A DNA stretch of 64,000 nt from Porticoccus sp905181945 (GCF_047729555.1 NZ_CP159825.1:1240001-1304000), one strand, 5' to 3'. Shown: positions 27,807-36,749, counted from the first letter of the stretch. The notes: generated by a model not told the origin, from the letters alone. Made by a program: numbers and translations.

Positions 27807-28780
27807 TAAGAATAGCTGTAACCCCAGGTGAACCTTCTGGCATAGGACCAGATTTACTTATTCAACTCATCCAGCAACCGCTTGATTTTGAGCTGATAGC
27901 TTATGCGGATCCAAATCTATTGGAATTGCGAGCCAAGCAACTAAATTTACCTATTAAACTTCGTGCGGCAGCTCCAGGGCGCCCTAAAGCACTCAAGGGT
28001 GGAGAGATTGCAATACAGCCCATCTCTTTAGGCTGCAAAGTAGTACCAGGAGTCCTTAATCCAGATAACTCGAAATATGTGCTAGATGCACTCTCCCAAG
28101 CATTGATTGCATGCCAAAATAACTATTGTCATGCAATGGTTACCGGGCCTATTCATAAGGGTGTGATTAACGCTGCGGGGTTTAGTTTCACCGGCCATAC
28201 AGAATTTTTAGCAGAAAAAACTTCCACTAAAAAAGTAGTCATGATGCTTGCTACCGAGGGCCTCAAGGTAGCTCTTGTAACAACACATATACCTCTCTCT
28301 GATGTGTCAAAAACCATTACACAGGATCTATTAAAAAAGACTATTTGCATTCTTAATAGCGAATTAAAACAAAAATTTGGGATTGAATGCCCCAAAATAT
28401 TGGTTTGCGGTCTCAACCCTCATGCAGGAGAAGACGGCTATCTGGGAATGGAAGAAATAAATATTATTACGCCTTGTTTGGATCAGCTGCGAAATCAAGG
28501 ATTTCGTCTTGAGGGGCCCCTGTCTGCCGATACACTGTTTACGCCAAAATATTTAAAAAATTGTGACGTAGTATTAGCAATGTACCATGACCAAGGGTTA
28601 CCAGTGCTCAAATACAAAGGATTTGGAAGCGCAGTTAACGTCACACTAGGGTTGCCGATTATACGAACATCTGTTGACCACGGCACAGCTCTTGATTTGG
28701 CTGGAACTGGCAAAGGAAACAAAGGAAGCTTGGTTGCCGCCATTGAATATGCCAGAAGAATGGTCATGCTAAACCAATGA
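27803..28780 (+). CDS. pdxA: 4-hydroxythreonine-4-phosphate dehydrogenase
   Basis: Oxidises 4-phosphohydroxy-L-threonine in the DXP-dependent route to pyridoxal phosphate. It is 325 aa, starting with GTG at 27803 inside the surA stop (GTGA). The N-terminus IRIAVTPGEPSGIGPDL is typical. Metal ligands are the His residues in GHTEFLAE, NPHAGEDG and YHDQGLPVLKY. GLPIIRTSVDHGTALDLAG closes the active site. Its stop overlaps rsmA by ATGA. PLP made here serves enzymes such as the aminotransferase at 10263, but no direct link is implied. Confidence 0.97.
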   Translation: MIRIAVTPGEPSGIGPDLLIQLIQQPLDFELIAYADPNLLELRAKQLNLPIKLRAAAPGRPKALKGGEIAIQPISLGCKVVPGVLNPDNSKYVLDALSQALIACQNNYCHAMVTGPIHKGVINAAGFSFTGHTEFLAEKTSTKKVVMMLATEGLKVALVTTHIPLSDVSKTITQDLLKKTICILNSELKQKFGIECPKILVCGLNPHAGEDGYLGMEEINIITPCLDQLRNQGFRLEGPLSADTLFTPKYLKNCDVVLAMYHDQGLPVLKYKGFGSAVNVTLGLPIIRTSVDHGTALDLAGTGKGNKGSLVAAIEYARRMVMLNQ

Positions 28781-29583
28781 AATATTCCCATAAAAAAAAC
28801 GAGCATCAGGCACGTAAGCGTTTCGGTCAGAACTTCTTAGTTGATCGGGGTGTTATCGAACTAATAGTTGAGGCCATCAAGCCAGAAAAAAATGACAACT
28901 TGATTGAAATCGGAGCCGGGCAAGGTGCAATAACAGGCCCGCTATTAACAAAATGCCCGAGGCTTAGCATCATTGAGTTAGATCGGGATTTGATTCCAGT
29001 TCTTAAGGACAAGTTCCAGCAATATGCTAATCTTGAGATCCACCAAGGAGACGCGCTAAAAATAAATTTTCGAAAATTTTGCACTGATGGGCGCCCACTA
29101 CGAATTGTCGGTAACCTGCCATACAATATTACCACGCCGCTCTTATTTCATTTGCTAGGCTTCAATGAATGTATTTCTGATATGTATTTTATGCTTCAGA
29201 AAGAAGTGGTGGATCGACTTGGCTCATTGCCTGGACAAAAAAGTTATGGCAGGCTGAGCGTAATGATTCAATATTATTGTAAAGTGCATCCCTTATTCTT
29301 AGTGCCACCTTCTGCTTTTAATCCAATACCTAAAGTCGATTCAGCCATGGTATTGTTGCAGCCATATTCAAGTCCACCATACAAGGCAACTGATCTAGCC
29401 CTCCTGTCTGAACTAGTAAGAACATGCTTTCAGCAACGTCGAAAAACTATACGAAATTCGTTAAAATTAATTCTTCCTGATAGGCGCCTCAAACAACTTG
29501 ATGTTGATTTAACTCTTCGCCCAGAAAATCTCAGCGTTGAGCAGTTTGTGCAGCTTAGCAACCAAATGAGCTCCCTGTTATGA
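28777..29583 (+). CDS. rsmA: 16S rRNA dimethyladenosine transferase (KsgA)
   Basis: SAM-dependent enzyme that dimethylates the two adjacent adenosines A1518 and A1519 at the 3' end of 16S rRNA, a late checkpoint of 30S assembly. It is 268 aa. Motifs seen: RFGQNFLVD, SAM-binding IEIGAGQGAITGPLL, and catalytic GNLPYNITTPLLF. FRQRRKT-like FQQRRKTIRNSL lies near the C-terminus. Both ends overlap neighbours by 4 bp (pdxA and apaG), so translation is likely coupled. Confidence 0.97.
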   Translation: MKYSHKKNEHQARKRFGQNFLVDRGVIELIVEAIKPEKNDNLIEIGAGQGAITGPLLTKCPRLSIIELDRDLIPVLKDKFQQYANLEIHQGDALKINFRKFCTDGRPLRIVGNLPYNITTPLLFHLLGFNECISDMYFMLQKEVVDRLGSLPGQKSYGRLSVMIQYYCKVHPLFLVPPSAFNPIPKVDSAMVLLQPYSSPPYKATDLALLSELVRTCFQQRRKTIRNSLKLILPDRRLKQLDVDLTLRPENLSVEQFVQLSNQMSSLL

Positions 29584-29948
29584 ATGATATCATTGTGGGC
29601 GTGACCCCCCACTATTCTTCGGAATATTCAGATCCAATGAATAAGAAATTTTCTTTTATTTATCATGTTAGCATTAAAAATAATGGAGGCCGCTCGGTAC
29701 AACTGATTAGCCGGCATTGGATTATCACTGATGGAGATGCGCAAGCCAAAGAAGTTAAAGGTCTTGGCGTTGTAGGAGAGCAGCCAACTATTGCGCCAGG
29801 GGAAGCATACCAATACACAAGCAGTGTCACGCTTAACACTCAAGTTGGCACCATGGAGGGATACTATCAAATGTCTTGTAACTCGGAAACAGCATTCGAT
29901 GTCTCTATCCCAGTATTTTTATTGTCTGTGCCAGGAGCAGTGCATTGA
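29580..29948 (+). CDS. apaG: ApaG/CorD family protein
   Basis: Single immunoglobulin-like domain protein of 122 aa, cytosolic, of unclear biochemical role. Conserved pieces are VGVTPHYSSEYSDP, SRHWIITDGD, VKGLGVVGEQPTIAPGE and GTMEGYYQM. In E. coli it is linked to Co/Mg tolerance through the older name CorD. It always sits between rsmA and apaH in gammaproteobacteria, as here, with 4-bp overlaps on both sides. Confidence 0.94.
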   Translation: MNDIIVGVTPHYSSEYSDPMNKKFSFIYHVSIKNNGGRSVQLISRHWIITDGDAQAKEVKGLGVVGEQPTIAPGEAYQYTSSVTLNTQVGTMEGYYQMSCNSETAFDVSIPVFLLSVPGAVH

Positions 29949-30763
29949 GCACCTATGCCGTAGGCGATATTCAGGGTTGCCTTGAACCACTGATATCTTT
30001 ACTAGAAGAAGTATCATTTGATCCGGATAAAGACTTTTTGTGGTCTGTTGGCGACATAGTGAACAGAGGCCCCTCCTCCCTTGAAACACTTCGATTTTGC
30101 TACAAACTAGGCAACAGTTTTAGGATGGTTCTAGGCAATCACGACCTGCACTTACTGGCTACGGCTTATGGGTCAAGAAAAATTAGCTCTAGCGATACAT
30201 TTCAAGCAATACTTGATGCTCCCGATAGAGAAAAGCTCCTACATTGGCTTCAACAGCAACCAATGATGATTAATGAAAAAGGTTACATTTTAGTTCATGC
30301 GGGAATCCCTCCTCAATGGTCCTTAGCAAAAGCTATGCAGTTAGCGGAAGAATTGAATACTGTTTTACGTTGTGGCACCCAATCAGGTGAATTTTTTAAC
30401 GCCATGTATGGAGACCAACCAGATATTTGGGATGATAGTCTGACTGGAGTAAAACGATGGAGGGTTATCGCTAACTACCTTACACGAATGCGTTTTTGCA
30501 CTCTATTGGGACAACTCGATTTTACATCTAATAATACCTCTGCAATTCCGCCAGATGGATTTTTGCCTTGGTTTAGGCATGAAAAAAGGTTATCAAAAAA
30601 TGCTAAGATTATCTTTGGACACTGGGCTGCACTGGAAGGGCGTATCGAAAAAGAAAACATTTTTCCTTTAGATACCGGATATGTTTGGGGTGGGCGCATG
30701 CGATTAATGGACATCGACACAAAAGAATTTTTCCATCGCAACCATACATCAGTTAATCTTTAG
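29945..30763 (+). CDS. apaH: Bis(5'-nucleosyl)-tetraphosphatase, symmetrical
   Basis: Hydrolyses Ap4A to two ADP and can decap Np4-capped RNA. The 272-aa PPP-family phosphoesterase has the metal motifs GDIQGC (about 7-12), GDIVNRGPSSLE and GNHDLHLL, plus FGHWAALEG near the C-terminus. The start is a TTG overlapping the apaG stop (TTGA), judged from the conserved STYAVGDIQG N-terminus. It is the last gene of the lptD operon; no clear terminator follows in the 60 bp before atoE. Confidence 0.95.
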   Translation: MSTYAVGDIQGCLEPLISLLEEVSFDPDKDFLWSVGDIVNRGPSSLETLRFCYKLGNSFRMVLGNHDLHLLATAYGSRKISSSDTFQAILDAPDREKLLHWLQQQPMMINEKGYILVHAGIPPQWSLAKAMQLAEELNTVLRCGTQSGEFFNAMYGDQPDIWDDSLTGVKRWRVIANYLTRMRFCTLLGQLDFTSNNTSAIPPDGFLPWFRHEKRLSKNAKIIFGHWAALEGRIEKENIFPLDTGYVWGGRMRLMDIDTKEFFHRNHTSVNL

Positions 30764-30823
30764 CCCCCTTTGAGCAGAAGTAGTCTTACTTTCATGGACC
30801 AAGCATAAGGATACGCTCCCATA

Positions 30824-32146
30824 ATGATCAGACGCACCTCCAAGTTTTTTGCTCACATCATGGAGCGGTGGCTACCTGATGCGTTCGTTATCGCCATCAT
30901 AATAACTTTTATAGTTTTAATTACCGGTGTAATTACACAAGACTATTCACCTACGCATATGGTTCGATTATGGGGTGATGGGGTGTGGGATCTTTTAGTG
31001 TTCTCCATGCAGGTAACCATTACCCTGTTCACCGGAAGTGTTCTGGCGCAAACAGAAGCGGTAAGAGGGGGTTTGAAAAAAATCGCCTCCATAGCCAAAA
31101 CTCCAGAACAGGCAATTGTATTAATGACTATGATTGCCTTAATTTGTTGCTGGATTAGCTGGGGCTTCGGGTTGATTGCCAGCGCATTAATGGCGCGTCA
31201 GATCGCTCTCCAAGTAAAAGGGGTGCACTATCCCCTCCTAGTTGCCTCGGCTTACTCTGGCATGCTTGTCTGGCATGCAGGGCTATCAGCCTCTATACCA
31301 TTAAAGATTGCCGCAACCGATGGTGATGAATTAAGCGCCCTGCTAGAGGGAAACACCATTCCCTTGTCTGAAACAATTTTCAGCTGGGAATCTCTAACTA
31401 TATGTCTCATTCTTTTTGTCACGCTGCCCCTGGTTAATAGGCTGATGCTACCTCCACCGGCAGAAACTATTGAAGTAGAGCCCTACAAAATAAATATTAA
31501 CACAAACCCCGATATAAAGATCAGCACCCCTGCTAATTACGTCGAAAATCACCGATTGCCCACTTTTTTGCTAGGATTGCTCGGCGCATACTATTTAGTA
31601 GACTATATTACGTATGATGGCGCTATTGGTCTAAATACCATTAACTTTATTTTTCTGGTAGCAGGGCTTTTGCTTCATCAGTCGCCAGCATCCTATCTGG
31701 CTGCGCTTAGCGAGGCAGTAAAAGGGCTCTGCGGGGTTGTGCTTCAGTTCCCTTTATATGCTGGGATTATGGGCATGATGGTAGGTTCTGGATTAGCCGC
31801 ATCTATGTCGGGATGGTTTGTCAGCATCTCAAATGCTGACAATTTTACACTACTGACCTTCCTTAGTGCTGGCCTAGTGAATATTTTTGTGCCTTCAGGT
31901 GGAGGGCAGTGGGCCATCCAGGCTCCCATTGTAATTCCTGCAGCGCAATCATTAGGTGTTCCGCTACATCAAGCTGCTATGGCTGTTGCCTTTGGCGATG
32001 CATGGACCAACATGATTCAACCGTTATGGGCTCTTCCATTGCTAGGTATCGCAAGACTCAAAATCAGGGATATAATGGGCTATTGCACAGTGACGCTAAT
32101 CTGGTCAGGATTCGTGTTTGCGCTAGGCATGATATTCTTATTTTAG
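30824..32146 (+). CDS. atoE: AtoE-family short-chain fatty acid transporter
   Basis: Polytopic inner-membrane protein of 440 aa with about ten to twelve hydrophobic segments, matching the SCFA_trans/AtoE family (SKFFAHIMERWLPDAFVIA at the start, FGLIASALMARQIA, YSGMLVWHAGLSASIPL, VPSGGGQWAIQAPI, and DAWTNMIQPLWALP). In E. coli AtoE is thought to import acetoacetate and butyrate for the AtoDAB pathway. No atoDAB genes lie next to it here. The kinase-like gene begins 30 bp downstream, recalling the ato locus where the AtoS-AtoC system controls atoDAEB. Substrate is inferred. Confidence 0.88.
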   Translation: MIRRTSKFFAHIMERWLPDAFVIAIIITFIVLITGVITQDYSPTHMVRLWGDGVWDLLVFSMQVTITLFTGSVLAQTEAVRGGLKKIASIAKTPEQAIVLMTMIALICCWISWGFGLIASALMARQIALQVKGVHYPLLVASAYSGMLVWHAGLSASIPLKIAATDGDELSALLEGNTIPLSETIFSWESLTICLILFVTLPLVNRLMLPPPAETIEVEPYKININTNPDIKISTPANYVENHRLPTFLLGLLGAYYLVDYITYDGAIGLNTINFIFLVAGLLLHQSPASYLAALSEAVKGLCGVVLQFPLYAGIMGMMVGSGLAASMSGWFVSISNADNFTLLTFLSAGLVNIFVPSGGGQWAIQAPIVIPAAQSLGVPLHQAAMAVAFGDAWTNMIQPLWALPLLGIARLKIRDIMGYCTVTLIWSGFVFALGMIFLF

Positions 32147-32176
32147 AATAACCTTTTGTGAGAGTGGCGTTCAGAT

Positions 32177-33619
32177 ATGAAAAAATATTTGTATTATTTG
32201 TGTATATTAACCCCGATTTTCCCTGTAAATGCAGGCATGATAACCTTCCTAAACAATGAAGACGGTCATACCAACTGGCAACATCTGGCCAATTGGTCCG
32301 GCGGGATCTTCATTATCCTTTTATCAACCACCGCCATAATGCTTTTTTTTAGTCGAAGGCAAGCTCATCAATCGAACAGAGCCCTCGAGGAAATACGAAA
32401 TCAACTTGAGCAGCGCGTATTAGAAAGAACTGCTACTTTGGATCAATACAACCAACTACTAAAAGACTCAAATAGACTTTTAGAGGGCGAAATAACACAA
32501 CATAAAACAACAACAGAGCGACTTCGTTCGTCGGAGTCATATATAGCTGGTATTTTAAGCTCCATGCCCCTCATGCTAATAAGTTTAGATCAGCATGGGA
32601 AAATAACTCGATGGAATCAAAAAACTGAGTCTATTACAGGGATCAGCTCTGCACAGGCCTTAGGTAAGGATCTTTGGCAAACTTATCCAGCCATAACTAT
32701 TACCCCAGCACAAATTAGCTATGCTCAAACTCAGAGTCAAGCCACAACAATTAAGCATAGCCAGCGAGGTCAGTATCACTTCGACATAACTATTTACCCA
32801 CTTAGAGACCAAAAAGCAACCGGCGTAGTTGTTTTGATAGATGACGTAACAGAGACCATTCTTACTGCAAACATGCTTATACAAAGAGACAAGATGTCTT
32901 CTATGGGAGAACTAGCCTCAACTATGGCGCACGATATCAATTTCCCTCTACAGTGTATATTGAAAAATTTAAACCAAGGACTGTCCAACATAGAAAAACT
33001 AGACTCCTTAAAAAATAAAGATGGAGAAAGGCTAAAATTGCCACTGTTAGATGCCAGCCAACGAGGCCAACAAGTTCTAGCTATTATTGACAATCTTGTA
33101 GATTTTTCTGTTAGCAGGGGAGGCAAAAAACAACTCGGCGCCATTCCTTCTCTCGTTAGTGACACTCTTGAACTAGCTTGCAAGGTAATCACCTCTCCCT
33201 CTGGTCTAAAATTTAGTGATATTAAGGTTGAAATTGACTTTGAAGAAAATCTTCCCCAAATACCTTTTTTTTCCTCAGAAATGAAACAAGTATTATTAAG
33301 CCTATTTCGTCATGCTTGTTATGCAATCAGTGAAGTCACACCTGAAAAATCAAAACCCCTAATAAAGATTAAAGTTATGGAGTGCTATGAAGCACTATGG
33401 GTCAAGATACAACATAACGGCTTAGGTGTTAGCAAAGAAGAACAGCAATTTATTTTTGAGCCTTTTTTTACCAACCAATCAGTAAGCTGTAACTATGACT
33501 CAGCAAAACGCCTATCTTTTTCATATTTTATTATTACAGAACAACACAAAGGTCAGCTGGCAATCACTTCTGATTTAGATGTGGGGACCACCTTCCATAT
33601 ACAACTCCCGCTATCATAG
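32177..33619 (+). CDS. PAS sensor histidine-kinase-like protein with degenerate ATP-binding domain
   Basis: Membrane protein of 480 aa. A signal-like hydrophobic start (1-19), a short periplasmic loop and a second membrane helix (42-58) are followed by a coiled coil (about 64-118), a PAS domain (about 119-228) and a HisKA helix with phospho-acceptor His252 (TMAHDINFPLQ). The catalytic domain (about 320-480) is eroded: the N-box Asn is His379 (LFRHACYAI), the G1 Asp is His413 (IQHNGLGV), and the GTGLGL box is lost (DSAKRLSFSYF, 441-451), while FEPFF and the closing GTTFHIQLP survive. No response regulator adjoins it. The open frame is full-length, so it is not a simple pseudogene. It likely works with or regulates atoE, by context. 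Confidence 0.8.
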   Translation: MKKYLYYLCILTPIFPVNAGMITFLNNEDGHTNWQHLANWSGGIFIILLSTTAIMLFFSRRQAHQSNRALEEIRNQLEQRVLERTATLDQYNQLLKDSNRLLEGEITQHKTTTERLRSSESYIAGILSSMPLMLISLDQHGKITRWNQKTESITGISSAQALGKDLWQTYPAITITPAQISYAQTQSQATTIKHSQRGQYHFDITIYPLRDQKATGVVVLIDDVTETILTANMLIQRDKMSSMGELASTMAHDINFPLQCILKNLNQGLSNIEKLDSLKNKDGERLKLPLLDASQRGQQVLAIIDNLVDFSVSRGGKKQLGAIPSLVSDTLELACKVITSPSGLKFSDIKVEIDFEENLPQIPFFSSEMKQVLLSLFRHACYAISEVTPEKSKPLIKIKVMECYEALWVKIQHNGLGVSKEEQQFIFEPFFTNQSVSCNYDSAKRLSFSYFIITEQHKGQLAITSDLDVGTTFHIQLPLS

Positions 33620-33672
33620 CGAGCTCCTCAAAATTCCATCAAATAAGGTTGGGCTCAAGAAAAAATCAGCAA

Positions 33673-33710
33673 CCATTAAAAAGCCGGAATAATATCCGGC
33701 TGTTTAATGG
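33673..33710 (-). terminator. Terminator of the alpha operon (after rplQ)
   Basis: Long near-perfect hairpin: CCATTAAA (33673-33680) with TTTAATGG (33703-33710), and AGCCGGA (33682-33688) with TCCGGCT (33695-33701), separated by one A.G mismatch; the loop is 6 nt. On the minus strand the GC stem is followed by TTTTTAATGG, a short U-run, 22 bp after rplQ. It also lies after the plus-strand kinase gene and may serve both. Confidence 0.75.
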
Positions 33711-33731
33711 TCAAGAAGATTTATAAAAAAA

Positions 33732-34133
33732 TTAACTATCTTCTGTTTCCGCATCAATTTCTACAGCTTCAACCTCTGGCCGATCCATTAGTCCAACATA
33801 AGCCATTGGTGCTGCGTCGCCTGATCGGAAGCCACATTTTAAAATGCTAATATAGCCCCCAGGACGATCTTGGTATCTAAGGCCCAATTCAGAAAATAAT
33901 TTTCCTACAGCAGCCTTATCTTGAAGTCGACTATATGCCAACCTCCGATTAGCTACACTGTCTACTTTAGCTAAAGTAATTAAAGGCTCGGCGATCTTAC
34001 GCAGCTCTTTTGCTTTCGGTAAGGTAGTTTTTATTAGCTCGTGCTCAACTAAAGACGTAGCCATATTACGAAACATGATTCTACGATGTGCACCTGTGCG
34101 GCCTAATTTTCGACCACTCTTACGATGACGCAT
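33732..34133 (-). CDS. rplQ: 50S ribosomal protein L17
   Basis: Large-subunit protein at the tunnel exit region. It is 133 aa with the family start MRHRKSGRKLGRTGAHRR and the segment FRNMATSLVEHELIKTTLPKAKE-like near residues 22-45. An acidic tail (VEIDAETEDS) extends past the core. It is the last gene of the alpha operon, 83 bp after rpoA, with a strong terminator behind it. Confidence 0.98.
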   Translation of the reverse strand: MRHRKSGRKLGRTGAHRRIMFRNMATSLVEHELIKTTLPKAKELRKIAEPLITLAKVDSVANRRLAYSRLQDKAAVGKLFSELGLRYQDRPGGYISILKCGFRSGDAAPMAYVGLMDRPEVEAVEIDAETEDS

Positions 34134-34216
34134 GGTTCTATTTCCTTAAAAAATTTTGCTATCTCAGCAATAAAATTTTGAATTCCTGGCTTGCTTAAGC
34201 TGGAAATGATAAAAAA

Positions 34217-35224
34217 CTAAACTACTTCAGCTTCAGTTTCTGTGCGTATACTTGCTGGCGGCCAATTCTCAAGACGAAGACCTAAAGATAAACCTCTAGA
34301 AGCTAACACATCTTTAATTTCGGTTAGAGATTTTTTTCCCAAATTTGGGGTTTTCAGCAAGTCAACTTCCGCACGCTGAACCAAATCACCAATATAGTAA
34401 ATATTTTCAGCCTTGAGACAATTTGCAGAGCGTACCGTTAACTCCAGATCATCAACCGGACGCAAGAGAACAGGATCAACCAGATCTTCTTCTTCTTCGG
34501 GCAACGCAGCACTTTCACTCTGAAGATCTACGAAAACAGCCAGCTGTTGCTGCAGGATAGTTGCAGCGCGGCGAATAGACTCTTCTGGATCGATTGTCCC
34601 ATCGGTTTCTATGTCTAACACTAATTTATCTAAATCAGTGCGTTGTTCAACACGAGCACTCTCGACCACATAAGAAACACGCCTAACAGGTGTAAAGGTA
34701 GCGTCCAGCTGCAGTCGACCTATAGTACGATCCTCATCAGAGGCATCTATGCGAAGATTAGAAGGCTGATAACCTCTTCCTTTTACCACATGAAGTTTTA
34801 TATTAAGCTTTGCGCTGGCTGCTGTAATATTTGCAATCACATGCTCAGGATTGGTAATTTCACATGTGCTGTCAACAGTTATATCCCCGGCAGTAACAGC
34901 GCCTTTACCTTTCTTGGTAAGCGTCAAGGTTACTTCATCTTTTTCATGCAGAATAATAGCTACGCCCTTAAGATTAAGTAAAATTTCAATTACGTCTTCT
35001 TGGACACCCTGCAAGCTACTATACTCATGTAACACGCCATCCATCTCTACCTCGACTATAGCTGATCCAGCCATTGAGGATAATAAAATTCGGCGCAAAG
35101 CATTCCCTAAGGTGTGCCCAAAACCACGCTCAAGAGGCTCAAGAACGACCCTGGATCGGGTGGAACTTAATTCGGTTACATCAATAGTACGTGGTGTCAA
35201 AAACTCATTTGCTGATGTATGCAT
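34217..35224 (-). CDS. rpoA: RNA polymerase alpha subunit
   Basis: Assembles the core enzyme and contacts UP elements and activators. It is 335 aa. The N-terminal domain (about 1-235) has LEPLERGFGHTLGNALRRILLSS. An acidic linker with several Glu-Glu repeats joins the C-terminal domain (about 250-325), which keeps the DNA-contact residues in VRSANCLKAENI and the helix-hairpin-helix LLKTPNLGKKSL. Fourth gene of the alpha operon between rpsD and rplQ. Confidence 0.99.
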   Translation of the reverse strand: MHTSANEFLTPRTIDVTELSSTRSRVVLEPLERGFGHTLGNALRRILLSSMAGSAIVEVEMDGVLHEYSSLQGVQEDVIEILLNLKGVAIILHEKDEVTLTLTKKGKGAVTAGDITVDSTCEITNPEHVIANITAASAKLNIKLHVVKGRGYQPSNLRIDASDEDRTIGRLQLDATFTPVRRVSYVVESARVEQRTDLDKLVLDIETDGTIDPEESIRRAATILQQQLAVFVDLQSESAALPEEEEDLVDPVLLRPVDDLELTVRSANCLKAENIYYIGDLVQRAEVDLLKTPNLGKKSLTEIKDVLASRGLSLGLRLENWPPASIRTETEAEVV

Positions 35225-35273
35225 ATTCCTAACTGCCTCTTATCGATTAATTGGCTTTTAAATCTTAAAAATT

Positions 35274-35894
35274 TTATTTAGAGTAAAGCTCTACAATAAG
35301 GTTCTCATTGATTTCGGACGGAAGCTCAGCACGATCTGGATAACGCTTAAATGTCCCAATCATCTTACTTGAATCCACTTCAATCCAATCAACAGCGCTT
35401 CGTTGTCCAGAAATTTGTAGTGCTGCCTGTATGCGTAATTGTTTTTTTGATTTTTCACGAATACTTACAACATCATTCTCGCTAACTCGATAGGAAGCAA
35501 TATTAACCTTTATGCCGTTCACTAGAATTGCATTATGAGCAACCAGTTGTCGTGATTCAGAGCGCGTTGAACCAAACCCCATGCGATATACAACGTTATC
35601 TAAGCGCTGCTCAAGAAGCCTCAACAAGGTCTCACCTGTTGCCCCTTTAATGACAGCTGCTTCTTTGTAGTAGTTACGGAATTGCTTTTCAAGAACCCCA
35701 TACGTACGTTTCACTTTTTGTTTCTCACGCAACTGAACCCCGTAATCAGAAAGGCGTCCGCGGCGAGCACCATGTTGCCCGGGAACACTATCTGCATGGC
35801 ATTTAGACTCCAAGGGTCGGATTCCACTTTTCAGAAATAGATCTGTACCTTCGCGGCGAGAAAGTTTACATGTCGGTCCTAGATATCTTGCCAT
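35274..35894 (-). CDS. rpsD: 30S ribosomal protein S4
   Basis: Primary 16S rRNA-binding protein and, in E. coli, the translational repressor of the alpha operon. Start ATG at 35894 gives 206 aa beginning MARYLGPTCKLSRREG with AGAGGG upstream; the longer open frame to 36008 runs into rpsK and is rejected. The S4 domain QLVAHNAILVNG lies near the middle. The candidate regulatory target is the leader upstream of rpsM. Confidence 0.98.
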   Translation of the reverse strand: MARYLGPTCKLSRREGTDLFLKSGIRPLESKCHADSVPGQHGARRGRLSDYGVQLREKQKVKRTYGVLEKQFRNYYKEAAVIKGATGETLLRLLEQRLDNVVYRMGFGSTRSESRQLVAHNAILVNGIKVNIASYRVSENDVVSIREKSKKQLRIQAALQISGQRSAVDWIEVDSSKMIGTFKRYPDRAELPSEINENLIVELYSK

Positions 35895-35910
35895 TTGCTT
35901 ACTACCCTCT

Positions 35911-36303
35911 TTATACGCGACGTTTTTTCGGCGGACGACATCCGTTGTGTGGAATAGGCGTGACGTCAGTAATATTAGTAATTTTGTACCCTGCATTGTT
36001 AAGAGCACGTACAGCGGACTCGCGACCTGGGCCTGGACCCTTAACCTCTACATCAAGGTTTTTTAACCCAAACTCTTGGGCAGCCTCGCTAGCACGTTCA
36101 GCTGCAACCTGCGCAGCAAACGGAGTGCTTTTCCGAGATCCTCTAAATCCAGAACCACCAGAGGTGGCCCAACTTAGAGTGTTACCTTGGCGATCTGTAA
36201 TAGTCACAATAGTATTATTAAAAGAGGCGTGAATATGTGCCACGCCGTCAATTACGGTCTTTTTTACTTTCTTTCGCGTGATTTTTTTGTCAGGCTTTGC
36301 CAT
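35911..36303 (-). CDS. rpsK: 30S ribosomal protein S11
   Basis: Platform protein of the small subunit next to the E site. It is 130 aa with KKTVIDGVAHIHASFNNT, SGGSGFRGSRKSTPFAAQ and the C-terminus DVTPIPHNGCRPPKKRRV. Second gene of the alpha operon, 12 bp after rpsM. Confidence 0.98.
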   Translation of the reverse strand: MAKPDKKITRKKVKKTVIDGVAHIHASFNNTIVTITDRQGNTLSWATSGGSGFRGSRKSTPFAAQVAAERASEAAQEFGLKNLDVEVKGPGPGRESAVRALNNAGYKITNITDVTPIPHNGCRPPKKRRV

Positions 36304-36315
36304 ACGTATCCTTTT

Positions 36316-36672
36316 CTATCGCTTAATGGGCTTGCGTGGCCCTTTTCGAGTTCGCGCATTAGTTTTGGTGCGTTGCCCGCGTAAAGGCAAGCCTCGACGA
36401 TGACGAAGACCGCGATAACAACCAAGATCCATCAGTCTTTTAATGTTCATGCTAACTTCACGACGCAGGTCGCCCTCAACGGTCTGCTCAGTAACAGCAC
36501 CCCGAATGGCATCAATTTGCACTTCGCTTAAATTAGATATTTTTATATTTTCAGCAATACCCGCGCGAGCACAAATTGCCTTAGCAGTACTACGGCCTAC
36601 TCCAAAAACATACGTGAGAGAAATCACTGCATGCTTGTTATCAGGTATGTTGACACCGGCAATACGGGCCAT
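36316..36672 (-). CDS. rpsM: 30S ribosomal protein S13
   Basis: Head protein forming bridges to the large subunit. It is 118 aa: MARIAGVNIPDNKHAVISLT, YGRTA-like VGRSTAKAICARAG, and the basic tail RGQRTKTNARTRKGPRK that reaches the P-site tRNA. GGAG lies 7 bp before the ATG. First gene of the alpha operon; the preceding 125-bp spacer carries a promoter and a possible autoregulatory leader. Confidence 0.98.
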   Translation of the reverse strand: MARIAGVNIPDNKHAVISLTYVFGVGRSTAKAICARAGIAENIKISNLSEVQIDAIRGAVTEQTVEGDLRREVSMNIKRLMDLGCYRGLRHRRGLPLRGQRTKTNARTRKGPRKPIKR

Positions 36673-36749
36673 CTGTTCACTCCACTTTAATATTTATTTG
36701 CAATCCTACTATCTAAAATAACTCCCGCAACAGGAGTAACCCAAAAAGG
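36673..36749 (-). promoter_or_regulatory. Alpha-operon leader with alternative pairings, possible S4 site
   Basis: The minus-strand leader from the predicted start near 36749 holds a hairpin: ACTCC (36737-36733), a TGTTGC-containing loop, then GGGAGT (36726-36721). The same ACTCC can instead pair with GGAGT of the rpsM Shine-Dalgarno (36683-36679), and the loop CTGTT is complementary to the AACAG just before the ATG. Mutually exclusive folds that hide the start resemble the S4-controlled pseudoknot of E. coli; S4 binding is inferred. Confidence 0.45.
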
